Source of the DNA: Notospermus geniculatus
Lineage: Eukaryota; Nemertea; Pilidiophora; Heteronemertea; Lineidae
Direction: 5' to 3'
DNA: 64,000 nucleotides
Assembly: GCA_002633025.1 (NCBI GenBank)
Contig: NMRB01000481.1
Span: 26,210 to 90,209, forward strand
Part shown: positions 13,001 to 25,000 of the stretch, piece after piece
Position numbering within the stretch: position 1 is the stretch's first letter
Layout of the letters: each line of letters begins with the position of its first letter
The notes under the pieces: model-generated
Databases searched by the model: none
What the model was told of the DNA's origin: nothing
Seen by the model: the letters and a program-made list of their open reading frames with translations, nothing else
Made by a program: the position numbers and the translations under genes

Positions 13001-16000
13001 ATGTTTCGTGCCAGTTGTTGCAGGTCCGGCGACGGGAACTGGCAACTGCGTGGTCTCCATCATTGATTGACCAATCAGCACGGGTTCTCAAATCACGTGA
13101 CAGTCAAAGTCAAATTAAGTTGGCGATACAAACCGTCAGTTGTTGCCTCGTTGCGGAGGACGGGAAACAACTGTTGCCATTCGTCGAAAATTTTGAGTTT
13201 CACTAAGAATAGAACTTTATGCTTTTAACTCTGACTTTAAACGGCCTCACCTGCCGCAGTCGATTTGTCAGTATTTCCTTTTTAGATTACGGCCAAGCCC
13301 CTGCGGTCGCAAACGTTACTCTCGAGTTTATCTCGGAGAATTTTATCAAACGGCAGACGATACGCCGGAAGGCTTAGACAAGTAATGACACGCAATTTTA
13401 CTTTGAATAATACACTACTCACATGACATCCAGGGACTTGAAATGGACGTGGGAAGCCAGGTTGAGTTGGTCTATTTCATTTCTCTGTAGATTTCTGCAG
13501 AGAGAGTGAAATTCACAAGATTAAAGGACACATCTTAGAAGAAGAAATTTTGACAAAAATGGATATAGAAAGATACTGCTTCATCCGTCGGATTAAAGAG
13601 AGGCTGTTTGTACTATCCTCCCATGGCAGGGCTTTGGTCTCGCTCCTCTTCATACACAAAGCACACAAAGTGTGAGTGTATGACGAGGAGCGAGGTAAAA
13701 ACCCCTGCTGTGGGAGGATGGCTTGTCGATGTGAGCACGATGACATTATCAATTTATACAAAAATTTTATACAAAATTATGAATTTTTGATAGCATTATT
13801 AAATGTCAGCAATTACATAGGAGGGAAGGCAATTTCTGAAAATCAGACGCAGAAAACACATTTTTCCAAAAATGTGAGAAATATAGGCCTACTAAAATAA
13901 CGTGATGATTCGGATTGAGCCGCACGTTTCTTGGACAAATTACTCCACGGATGTACCAACGAGAATAATGAGGTGTTGTCTAATTTGTATCATTAGATTA
14001 GGATCACGTCGTCTCACGCGTGATCGCCATCAATCTCGTCTTCACACGATCGAGTCTTTATCTCCCTGTGACATAAGACGATTGGTTAATGAATATCTCG
14101 TTAGTTAACGCCTAGGAAATCACGGACAAATGGTCATATTCATGGGTTGTCATTTGGAGATCTACGAATGCATTGATAACAGAACCCGTCGGTCGTCTGC
14201 GAAGAACTGATGGATTCACACCATGAAGTCAAAATATTTTTGTCTGGGCAGATTTGATGGCGACAGTCATTCGACGCCAGTAGACTCTATTCCCCAATCT
14301 TTTTCAAAACAATTTTGTGACGTTAAGGGTTCTTAACGCAAATTCGAAATAGAAAAAATATTTAAGCCCATTATATGTCTCTATCAGATAAGCCAAGAGT
14401 TATACTCTAGAATTGGATCGAAATCTTCCTCTTTCATAGAAAAACGAATTTGCCAAGAAATCCCAAGCAGACCCTCCTCCCCCTCCCCCACCACCACCAC
14501 CAATCTTTTTCAAAATAATTTGGTGACGTTAAGGATTCTTAAACGCAAATTCGACATTGAAAAATATATTTAAGCCCATTAGATGTCTCAATCAGATAAG
14601 CCAAGAGTTTTACTCTAGAATTGGATCGAAATCTATCCCAAGGGGATCTGGTTATTTAAGGGGTAATATACATGTATGCTTCTATATTAATCTGGCATTG
14701 GGCATATTCATATGTCTACTTTATCAGCCTATTAATTTGATTGGCTCGCCCGCGGAAAACAATTGAAATGTCAAGACCTACGTCATTCTGTCCGGAGGCG
14801 TACGGTGAGTCCTTGACGGTTCAAGATGGCGCAAACGCAGCTCAAGGAGTCTGTCTGCTATACCGAGTTGAAGGTCTGTTAATTCGCCCTTGCAACAACG
14901 GAAAAACTATAAATTGATAGACGACGGGTGATTTGAACCAATAACATTCAACAGGTTCGCCATTTGGTTTCCGATATAACGTCATTTTTTCTTATTTTGA
15001 TATCCGTGTTGACGGAAAGCAGACAGAACAAAACTTGTTTATCTACCAGAGAATCCAGTAAATTGCCCTGAGGTCGATGCGGACATAAAATACCACTTTC
15101 CTATAAGAAGGTTTCAAATCGGAAAATAAGTTTGGGGAGAAATTGTCAGTGATAAAACGCCAGACTGATGATGAGTCTGTAAAGCCAGCAGCACACACCA
15201 GCAGGCGATATCGCAACTACTGTATACTCTTATCAACAAGCAACGACTGTGGCACAAAGTGAAACCTCTTCTCGGCAACTTAATTGTTGCTTCCCAACGA
15301 AATCTTCGTTGTTTGTTGCCATTGCCTGGCACTGCACACTCGACGGCCACGAAAATCGCCATACAGGCTACGAAGTTGCCTGTATGACTCTCTCTGTGAT
15401 CACGCACTGCATTCTGTGGGTTTCTGAACGCCACCAGTACATTTTGCAGAAAAGAAAGTAAAAACCTTGTTCTAACCCGCTAATGGAATGGAAAGACGTT
15501 TTTTACTGTCTTGCTGAGATTGTGAAAGGTCTGTTGTGTCACGGAGAGACCGCGATTGTGAAAACATGTTTGGTCAAATTGACCGTACGTCAGTGTTGAC
15601 ACAACTGCTGTGGAAGACGACGAAAAAAGCCTGTTACGGCGAGCGGGATTTTCTGATTCTCATGTTTGATAAGGCTGAGCGTGAACAATGCAGAGTCGGG
15701 CGAAAAAGGGTCGCGTTTTTTTTAGCAACTTTTATTTGGATTCAGCATCGCATGTTATTGAAATTAGCCAATCGGATCCTGAAATTTTTGTTGCGTAGGC
15801 GTGTGATAATTTTTTGGGGCACACCCGGGGTTTCGCCCTTCGGACACTGGAGATGTTTGGGAAGAGAAATGATCACGACGAAGCCCTACTTACAATCTTT
15901 GCAGGTTACGCAATCCCTCGAAATAGCGACTTTCAACCTTTTCGAATCTATTTGACGACAAGTCTCTGGAAAAAAGATACATAAAGTATTTTTAGTTGGA

Positions 16001-19000
16001 CAATGAATGTCGATCAATGACATGCTGTAAGATATTTCCTCGGTAAAATGTCGGGCATTACTTTGTAAAAATATAAGCTGTAAATATTATAAAAGCGGTA
16101 ATAGTGAACAATGCCAAAATGTCAACTTACAAGTCGGTGAGGGAGTCACAGCCACAAAACGTGCAATTGTTGAAGGAATATATTTCGTTTGCCTGAAGAT
16201 ACCTGAAAATAAAAAGTAATATGGTTGTGTTTGATAAATGTTCGCTGTTGATTTCCAGGAAAACACAAGAAAGTGGCTTGAATGTAAAAACAATATCCCT
16301 GTTGTGTTCATAAACCGTAATGCAACATGTTTTATTTTTTCTTTGGGAGAGGAGGCGAGACTATACGGCCGCCATATACGGTCAAACTTTTCAAACGATA
16401 TTTTTAACGATTCGAGCATACAACATGAATCTATGACCTACATGTACCATGATTGAACATTTGCAGGAAAGATGATAAAAATTTTGACTGCATACGGCGG
16501 GCATCCACGTGAGGACCCAGAATCCGCGGCATTCCGTCGAGCAAGGAAAGGCTTTGCCTCTCGACCCCTTCACTGCTGAGCACAGAAGGAATATATCTCA
16601 ATGAATAGACCCCCCCCCCCCCNNNNNNNNNNNNNNNNNNNNNNNNNNNNNNNNNNNNNNNNNNNNNNNNNNNNNNNNNNNNNNNNNNNNNNNNNNNNNN
16701 NNNNNNNNNNNNNNNNNNNNNNNNNNNNNNNNNNNNNNNNNNNNNNNNNNNNNNNNNNNNNNNNNNNNNNNNNNNNNNNNNNNNNNNNNNNNNNNNNNNN
16801 NNNNNNNNNNNNNNNNNNNNNNNNNNNNNNNNNNNNNNNNNNNNNNNNNNNNNNNNNNNNNNNNNNNNNNNNNNNNNNNNNNNNNNNNNNNNNNNNNNNN
16901 NNNNNNNNNNNNNNNNNNNNNNNNNNNNNNNNNNNNNNNNNNNNNNNNNNNNNNNNNNNNNNNNNNNNNNNNNNNNNNNNNNNNNNNNNNNNNNNNNNNN
17001 NNNNNNNNNNNNNNNNNNNNNNNNNNNNNNNNNNNNNNNNNNNNNNNNNNNNNNNNNNNNNNNNNNNNNNNNNNNNNNNNNNNNNNNNNNNNNNNNNNNN
17101 NNNNNNNNNNNNNNNNNNNNNNNNNNNNNNNNNNNNNNNNNNNNNNNNNNNNNNNNNNNNNNNNNNNNNNNNNNNNNNNNNNNNNNNNNNNNNNNNNNNN
17201 NNNNNNNNNNNNNNNNNNNNNNNNNNNNNNNNNNNNGATGGATTTGGGCAATAATTGGAATAAAAACCCACACGCCATTTCGTCTTCTCTAACGTAGAAT
17301 GGCGTCATTTTTGTTGTGAAGTTCCCTGTTTTGAAAGAACTGGTAATACCAATTCTTCCTCGAGTGTCTGTAGGCTGTTTAGAAGTAAAATGATGGGCGG
17401 GCCGCCATGAAACCCCGATAGCGCTAACAGTGCCTAACAGAGAGGTATGCAATGGCTTTTACCATTACAGAATTTCTCTGTTAGGCCCTGTTAGTGCTAT
17501 CGTAGTTTCGTGGCGGTCGCCCCTGGAGAGTTTCAAGTCCGTACGGATTATAGGTACCGGTATTGTATATTGACGAGTCCGGCATAACTCCGCGACCACA
17601 GTATATTCAACAAGCAACGCATAACCTTTTGCCCCTAGTCAAGGATCCTCTCAAAACAGGGTCATTCAGACGGCTCCTCTGTCGTGACATCAGGGAGGCA
17701 ATGGAGCCGAATGAAATGAGCCGAGTCTCAGGATGCTAGTCAAGTGAAGGCCACGGAGTCGCGATGATGTCGTATTTAGTGGTAGTTGCTGTCATTAGCA
17801 TGGTCGGCAAGATTTAGGTAGGGACCTAAGGGATGTCTTTAGGAGTTTGTCACTTTCCATCGTGAATAAGGGACAAATTTCACGACCTTGATGAATTATT
17901 CAAAATCAGGGACGATCCTTGTCGAAAACCCTCGGAATTCATGAGCAATTTCTCGACCGATTTCCACGGAGGCAGTGGGTACACTGCAATTTGTACTAAT
18001 GGATCTACGCTGATAAGCTAAGTCGATGTGTCCATTAAATCTAAAGAGAGTTTTGCGTGATTATCGCGAGAAAGAGTCTTTGTTCTCTTGCTCCGATACT
18101 TCGGGACCAACTGTGGTTAGCTTTTGATCGACACACTTGGAAGCAACAATGACAATGCCTTTCGTCATTTCGTACGAATGAGTTCCATCAGTGACAGGAC
18201 AAAAGCCTCCATTTATACGAACATAACTGAGATCAGTTGAAAGTAGAACGTGTTGATTTTTCTGTTTCACAACAAACGGGTACAAAAGACCACGTTCACC
18301 ATCTCGCAATAAATATTCTATCCCTCCATTTTATCATTTTGTTTTGTTATTGTTGTGTTTTTAATTCCACTTTGAAGGTAGGTGTACCTTTCTTATCAAA
18401 CTAGGGCATCTTTCCTCTAGGAATTTTTTGTGTTATTGAATGACACACTGTATGAGAGATGAACGTAAAAATGGTTTGATCTACATTTGTAGGAAGACGT
18501 CATTTTGCTGGCAAGGAAATGAATCGGATAATGTGCGCTGAAAGTTCATACACAGCCTCCTTTTGACGTTTTGAGGTTGTGCGTGAACACCGAGCGATAC
18601 TGTTGGACGTTACGCCGGTGTAACAGGAATCTAAGCCCCTGGAATTCAAGCCCGGGTTTATTGTTCAACGAAGGATAAGGATATAAGGCTCTAGAAACAA
18701 TGATAATTATGAATATAACATTACAATAGCAGACTACCGGTACTATACCTCGGACTTGCATTCCTGGGACTGCCATTCCTTTTACACTCCTGTACCAAAT
18801 CACTAATCCTTGTATAAAGCAGCCAGCACACCAGGCGACATCGTGAGCAATCTGATCGCCACCGGGAAGAATCGGCTGTTGATTCCAGATGTGCGTTGGA
18901 CAGAGGTGCTTGGAATCTTCTCGCCAGCGGCGATTGCCCAATGTCAAACGATACCAAAGCCGATGGTCTGCGGTGGTTGGCGATCAGATCGGTGGCGATC

Positions 19001-22000
19001 AGGGGTGGCCGCATAGAAACTCCGCTACCGCTAGTGCTGTACATTTTTCCATGCATTTTAACACCGATAGGCTGTCGAAGCACTAGCGGAGTTTCTATGC
19101 GGCTACCCCTGGTCGCTTCGATATCGCCCTCGCCTCGCCTCGTGTGCTGTCCGTTGAACACTTCTGGCCATGTCCCACACAAGTAATACGATTATTCTGA
19201 GGAAAAATGTCCACAGATTGAGCTGAAAATTGAGTATCTTAACTGAAAAATAGATGCCCTAATATCTTCTTTTCCTGAAGATACCATCAAACAACACGTG
19301 ACATATCAACACGTAGCCTTCGGTTAAAGGCGAAATCGTTAATTCCATCACCTGAATCCTTTAGTTGACTAACAAGATGCCTTAATGAACATACTGATAA
19401 CATCTTTCATGCTAAATCTAATATTTGCGATGTTGAAAGCGTTTGAGTTTTATGAAATTGAATTTGTGGAAGGCTCTGACGAAGTATCGACCAGGAATTG
19501 AATGCCCGGATTTTCACACCAGGAAGTACATGTATTAAAAATGTAATGGACTGGATAATCAGTGACACCAAGATGTACCTTAATGTACGTGTAAGAAACT
19601 TTTAAAACGACTGAACCCTTTTGACGCGCGATGAAAGGAACCTAATGGACGAAAATCGGGACGCCGCCGGGGTAGACTTTTACCAAATACCTTGCCTCGG
19701 TATCACGACGCTGCACATCGGAGCTCATTTTTCAAATGCCGTTTGTAATTCGTCACGAATCATCCGTAATCCGAAGAATGAACATTGCATTCTCCATTAA
19801 CTCCTCGCGTAGGCGTTCATTTTTTAGAATAGGGAGGTTTCGCAAGTGCCCAGTTAGGCCCGACGACGACGTTTATGGGTATACCCAAACAATAGATAAA
19901 CATCGTCGTATGGCCTAACCGGGCGCTTGCGAAACCTCCCTATTTTTTATATTTTGAATGGAAACTTGAGGACTGAAAAATGAAAAGTGAGTCGTTTATT
20001 TCTATCGTAACAGTAATGTTTATTCTTCAGGCTACGGATGATTCGTGCCAAATCAAAAATGACGAGTGAAAAATGAGCTCCTACATGTATCACGAAGCAG
20101 CGTCCTAAGACAACCTCCGCGCACACGGTGAAAACTTTAGATCCCAGTAAGCTCTGTTTGGAGAGTGAACGGCGCCATTAACGGTGTTCACTTTGATGGG
20201 TATATACAGCTCCTAAATAAACTAGCATGAAAAATCGACCATTTTCCTATACAAAGATTGATGATGATGTGATTTCTATAGTCCTTCTGTCGCCAGCGGA
20301 GAGACTTTCATATGCATCATGTCCCATCGCTAAATGGGACCAGTCCCGATTAATCCTGATGGATCGAACGTCTATAGGCAATACGTTACATTTGCACCGC
20401 TTTGTCGTTTTGTAATGGAAAAGTATGTAATACCTGATGAGATGCCACGNCCCCCCCCGGACCACAAAGTTAATTACGGCCCTGCTTTAAAGTTAGGGAA
20501 AACCAAGGTCTGTTCAGTGATTATGAAATCTGTGACATATATATGTACGCGAGTCGCACTTGATAATGATAATGAACGTAGGTGACATTACATTTACATC
20601 TCTTAGACCCATCGGAACCCTGTAAAACGAGAAAAACAGGGGTCGAGATAAGAGTGCTGAGAATTTTTGGCCACAGCCCTATTGTTTTCCTTTTCTGCTG
20701 CCAATTTTATAAAAAATGGAAAAAGTCGATGTATTGCCGAAAAGTAGTTGAATAGAAAATTGTTTGTTATACATGTATCAATAAACTCTCAAATATGACT
20801 AGATGATGTTACACGTCACAGCGGGAAGGCTCTACTTCTGCAACAAATTTGCGAAGGGGCCGTTTACCTAATGGATTTGGTCATAAAGGTGAGACGCGGG
20901 GAACCAAATCTAAATCGATCATCAGACTAATCGATATTCGTCCTGATTGGCAACAGCATGTGGAATTCACTCCCAATGTCTGGGCAGGTTACGGTGATGA
21001 CAGAATACATTATGATGTTGTGTGACAAAAATATACCTTGTCACGTAAAAACCTCCAAGAATTGATAAAAATTTCATGAGAAACTTACAGTTCTTCTAAA
21101 TGAATGAGACTTCGCATGTGGTGCTGTCTGAGAACTTCAATCTTATTGGATGACAGGTCCCTGAAAATAACAACAAAAAAACGAGGTTGAAAAAGTATAT
21201 TTGCTCAAAAAATGTGAAAGCTGCGAGAGTTTTCTTGTCAGTTAATTGTGCTATCGGATTTTTTTAACTGACTTCTTTCTCGCGTAACAGTCGTTGGAGA
21301 TAACTTCGATCCCTGTGAAGGTTTACATACAAAAATAACCTTGTTGAGAGTGTATTTTCCTCGTACTTCCCGCCTCCGACTACCATTCAAGTTATGTAAC
21401 TTCACATACACATAGGCCTACCTACAGTATTATGCATTCATGTGCTTGTGAAAAAAACTGGTGCAATGAAGAAGGAGAATGGCTGCCTAATGCACGGGCA
21501 GTGTTCCTGTACAACAAAAATATCTGCTATAAGATCTACTACGTAGCGCCTCTGAATGTAGACCTACATGTACGTCTCTAACACGTTTTGTAACGTAAAG
21601 TCCTTGACGCCGTTGTAGTTGGAAAGAAGCAGTAGAAAAGAAGATTCTCGACATCACGTCGTAAACGTTCTATTCGGTTAGCTTGGGTTTTTCCGGCAAA
21701 AGTCGGTTATTTGATCGAGACGACCGAGAACATATACATGTATATGAAAACCGACAATGTCTGGCGGATCAAAAGGCTTCGGTGATGTCCCCATGCACTT
21801 AGTTTTCTAGATACATCATGTTTTGTTGACCCTGAATGTAAAACGACTTTGTAATCTGAGGAGGATATCCTAAGGAAGACTATCGTATCTGTTTCTTGGT
21901 CAAATTTCAAAGCGTACCAACAAAAGAAAACGGGAAATTGTCTGGCTCTCAGGAAAAATTAGAAAAAGCATTTCTGAAAGTTAAAGAAGGAGTATGATTT

Positions 22001-25000
22001 ATGGTTTGTTTTAAGTTCACATAAGGGACAGAGATCACAGGAGGGCGTCGTTCTATCGATATGCCAGGTTGTGTCGATGGAGAAGCAGAGGAAACCCCAG
22101 ACGACTGTGAAATGTCAAACTTTAGCATAAAGACGTTCATCAATGGAAGAATTTCTCGAGCAAGTTGGGCTATCTACGGGCAACTCAGCGGTTGGAAACA
22201 ACATGTATGGGAATTCGTTTGGGTCGGTTAGCCATAGGGAAAAAATGGCGATCACTGTGGTCGTTCGTACAGTGACAAAGGGGAGGTTTCGAAATCAAAC
22301 GATAAACCAAACTTTTACGACAACGTTATTTGTCATACTACACCAGGCTTTGCATTGCATTTTCGGTACAAAAATAAAGTTGTCGTTAACGTTTACGTTT
22401 ATCGTTTGATTTCGAAACCTCCCTAAAATTGCGTACACGCCGTCCACTCACCATTGAAAATAGTAATCCTGCTATTGTCCTCGACTTGGCGGAACGCATA
22501 CATGTATACACGACGTGTACGCAGTCTTGTCACTGTACGAACGACGAACGACCACAGAGTGGTGAGTGGTGAGTCTAGCCAATAGACATCCTGCGAAAGT
22601 CGGCCATGACAGGTCAGAAGGGGTAAACAAACCTTTGGCCTAGTGCACTGTACAGATGGTATTAGCACAGGAGCCAACTGTACAAATGCACAAGGCCCCC
22701 TAGCCTAGGCCGAGGAATGTTTACCCCTTCTGACCTGTCATGGCCGACTTTCGCAGGATGTCTATTCAGAGCCAACTCGCGAAAAAAAAACCTCTCCAGG
22801 TGGAGGAGCGCCTTCATTCGTAATGCAGTTGTAGCATACTGAAGAGTGAGATCTTAGACTCAATCTGTCAAGAAGGTCGAAGATTTAACCGGGCGCCTCC
22901 GTTCCTATCTCAAAATCTACAAGGGCCATTCAGCCGTTTGATGACTCCTTCATTCGCCTAGTCAAGCGCACACTGTATACCATGATATCTCTCTAGCGAC
23001 ATTAGGAGGAGACGATGAGACGTTCAATTACTTTTTATACACAGAGAGTCTGCCGTTTGCATATAGAACAGTGAAGAGTCGCTCGTTATAAACGAATATA
23101 TCACCTCGGGTAGTCACTGATGTCGAGGGGTGACTTATCTGAGTCCCTGCATACATATGAAATACTGCTGTCATTCGGTGACGGTTGTTCGCTCAAATAG
23201 GTAGTAGACCCATGGGTCTAATATTGTTAGTCTATACGACTTGGTGAAATTGCAATTTCTCTAATTCGTTGACTAAGGATAGCCTCAACTTCATAAACAA
23301 GATTTTTGGATGAATTTTACTCCATTAGTAATGGAGTACGCCTAACCACGATGTTGCAGTGCAAGCGGGCAGCACACCAGACGAGGTGAGCGCGATATCG
23401 CCAGCGGTCTGATCGCCACCGAACAAATCGGTTGTTGATACAGGTGTGCGCTGGACAGCAATTTGTGGAATCTTCTTGCCGGCGATGATCGCCCAATATC
23501 AAATTGGTTTGATTTTGTCGCTGGGCATAACACCAGCCACCTACATACAAAACGATATAGCCTGGTCTGCGATATGGCCCGGGGGCTCGCCGCTGGCGAG
23601 AAGATCGGTGGCGATCAGCCGAGGCGTTTGCCGGTGTGACAGGAATCAGCATCCTAGGAATGCAGATCCGCCAAACAATAGCCCGCTATTGTAAGGTTAT
23701 ATTCGAGAATGGTGTGCTCTAGCCATATATTCTAGCCATATATTCTTTGCATCCAGGGGGACTTGGATTCCTTTTACACCGGTACGGAACGGAGACGAAA
23801 TCTGATATGGTCCGTCCGTCGACCTAGTCGAACGAGTGGCGGTGTGTGATATGAGCCAATGCGTCTTGTCATTGGGTGACCAATGGCTTATTGGCCTTAT
23901 TGGGTAATCTATCCTTATACATGTTAAAGGTTTCCGATGTTTGTGTATCAAGTGAACATTCCGTCCACTTGATCCTGTTGATCCACGTTGCGCATTAACG
24001 ACGTTACAAGGGTTCTCAATATCGGAACGTAAACAGCTTGAGCCGAATTTATCGAGGGTGTTGTTTCAGGTTGCGAGGTTAACCTTATAAATCTTCAGGG
24101 CCGATTCAAACGTCCTTGCTGGCCAGTCTGCAGTACGGAAAATACTTTGTTTGGAACCAGCACGTTGAGGGGCAACAAGCTTTTTCCGTACGCACAGTTG
24201 GCGAGGAAGTATGAACTAGCCTAAGGCCGGGTTTACATATAGAGGTATACGGTATACGGACACGCCGGCGAATAAAGGTTTCATGGTCATGAACCCTTTA
24301 TTAGGCCATTGCAACCAACTTAGGAAGTATAACACCATTGAGAGTAACCCGAAAGATACCCGCTTGGCAGAAAGCAGCTTTGCTGGTGACAAGCCATCAA
24401 CTTTAATGACCACTCCCCTTTTGATGTCTTTTGATGCTTTTGTTGGATATTTAGAGATCGTTCTACTTCATCAATCGGCTTACGTTAAGTCCATCACCTG
24501 TCGCGACAGGACGTGATCCTTTATATGTTACTTGAGTCAATCCAATCAAGGTGGTTTGGAACGACCAATTTATCAGACCACTTTAGAAGAGACGGTCGTC
24601 TCATAGAAATGGCAAAGCTCCTTTTTCAATAGGACTCGTCAGATCCGAGATGGGGGAACACGCTCGTCAGCCGATCGATTGTTCAGGTCAAAGGTGTGTC
24701 CGTTGAGGAGAATATCCGATTTTTATGTATACATGTAGTCGAAAGCTGAAGGACCCCGTCGTCGGCATTTTGTGATCATAATCCTCCATCTGTTCACACC
24801 ATTCAATTGAAGGAGTGATGACCTGGTCAAATTCCTATCGGTAGCCAAGAGGAACTGACCAAAATCCGTTTTGATTCCAAGGTAGCATGTGGAGTGCGGA
24901 GTTAGCTTTCCGTCGCATTTTCTCGACGTTCATTCCAACCTTTATCACTAACCACAACAGCTGCCTGTATACAGTGGCAACATTTTTCCAACATTTGAAC

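Larger units (their letters stand above)
12273..13422 (-). other. Intron 8 of receptor gene
   Basis: A 1.15-kb phase-2 intron holding a SINE 3' fragment (12309-12424) and a dispersed repeat (12940-13190). An inverted pair (GCTTTGCGACTTGCTTTGCAAC near 12460 and GTTGCAAAGCAAGTCGCAAAGC near 12619) marks another hairpin element at about 12435-12655. Confidence 0.85.
13495..15893 (-). other. Intron 7 of receptor gene
   Basis: A 2.4-kb phase-2 intron. It holds a hairpin at 13616-13718, a local duplication (14295-14433 and 14501-14638) and a GCCAGCAGCACAC end at about 15185-15220. The rest shows nothing I recognise. Confidence 0.85.
16203..21088 (-). other. Intron 5 of receptor gene
   Basis: A 4.9-kb phase-2 intron between LRR 1 and LRR 2. 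It contains the 614-base N gap, which could hide a further 72-base LRR exon, plus hairpins at 17394, 18813/19000 and 19828. 17530-18810 and 19950-21080 contain nothing I recognise. Confidence 0.85.

Noticed and set aside
15536-15955. 139-codon plus-strand frame
   Set aside because: It is antisense to the well-supported LRR 3 exon and has no domain.
16431-17452. Several 200-280 codon open frames on both strands
   Set aside because: They run through the 614 N gap and have no real sequence behind most of their length.
18721-19182. 153-codon minus-strand frame
   Set aside because: It is read through two nested MITEs; the inverted repeats explain the similar frames on the other strand.
22440-22520. 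Possible extra LRR exon (GTGAGT donor on the minus strand)
   Set aside because: The nearest acceptor gives a far too short exon with no leucine pattern.
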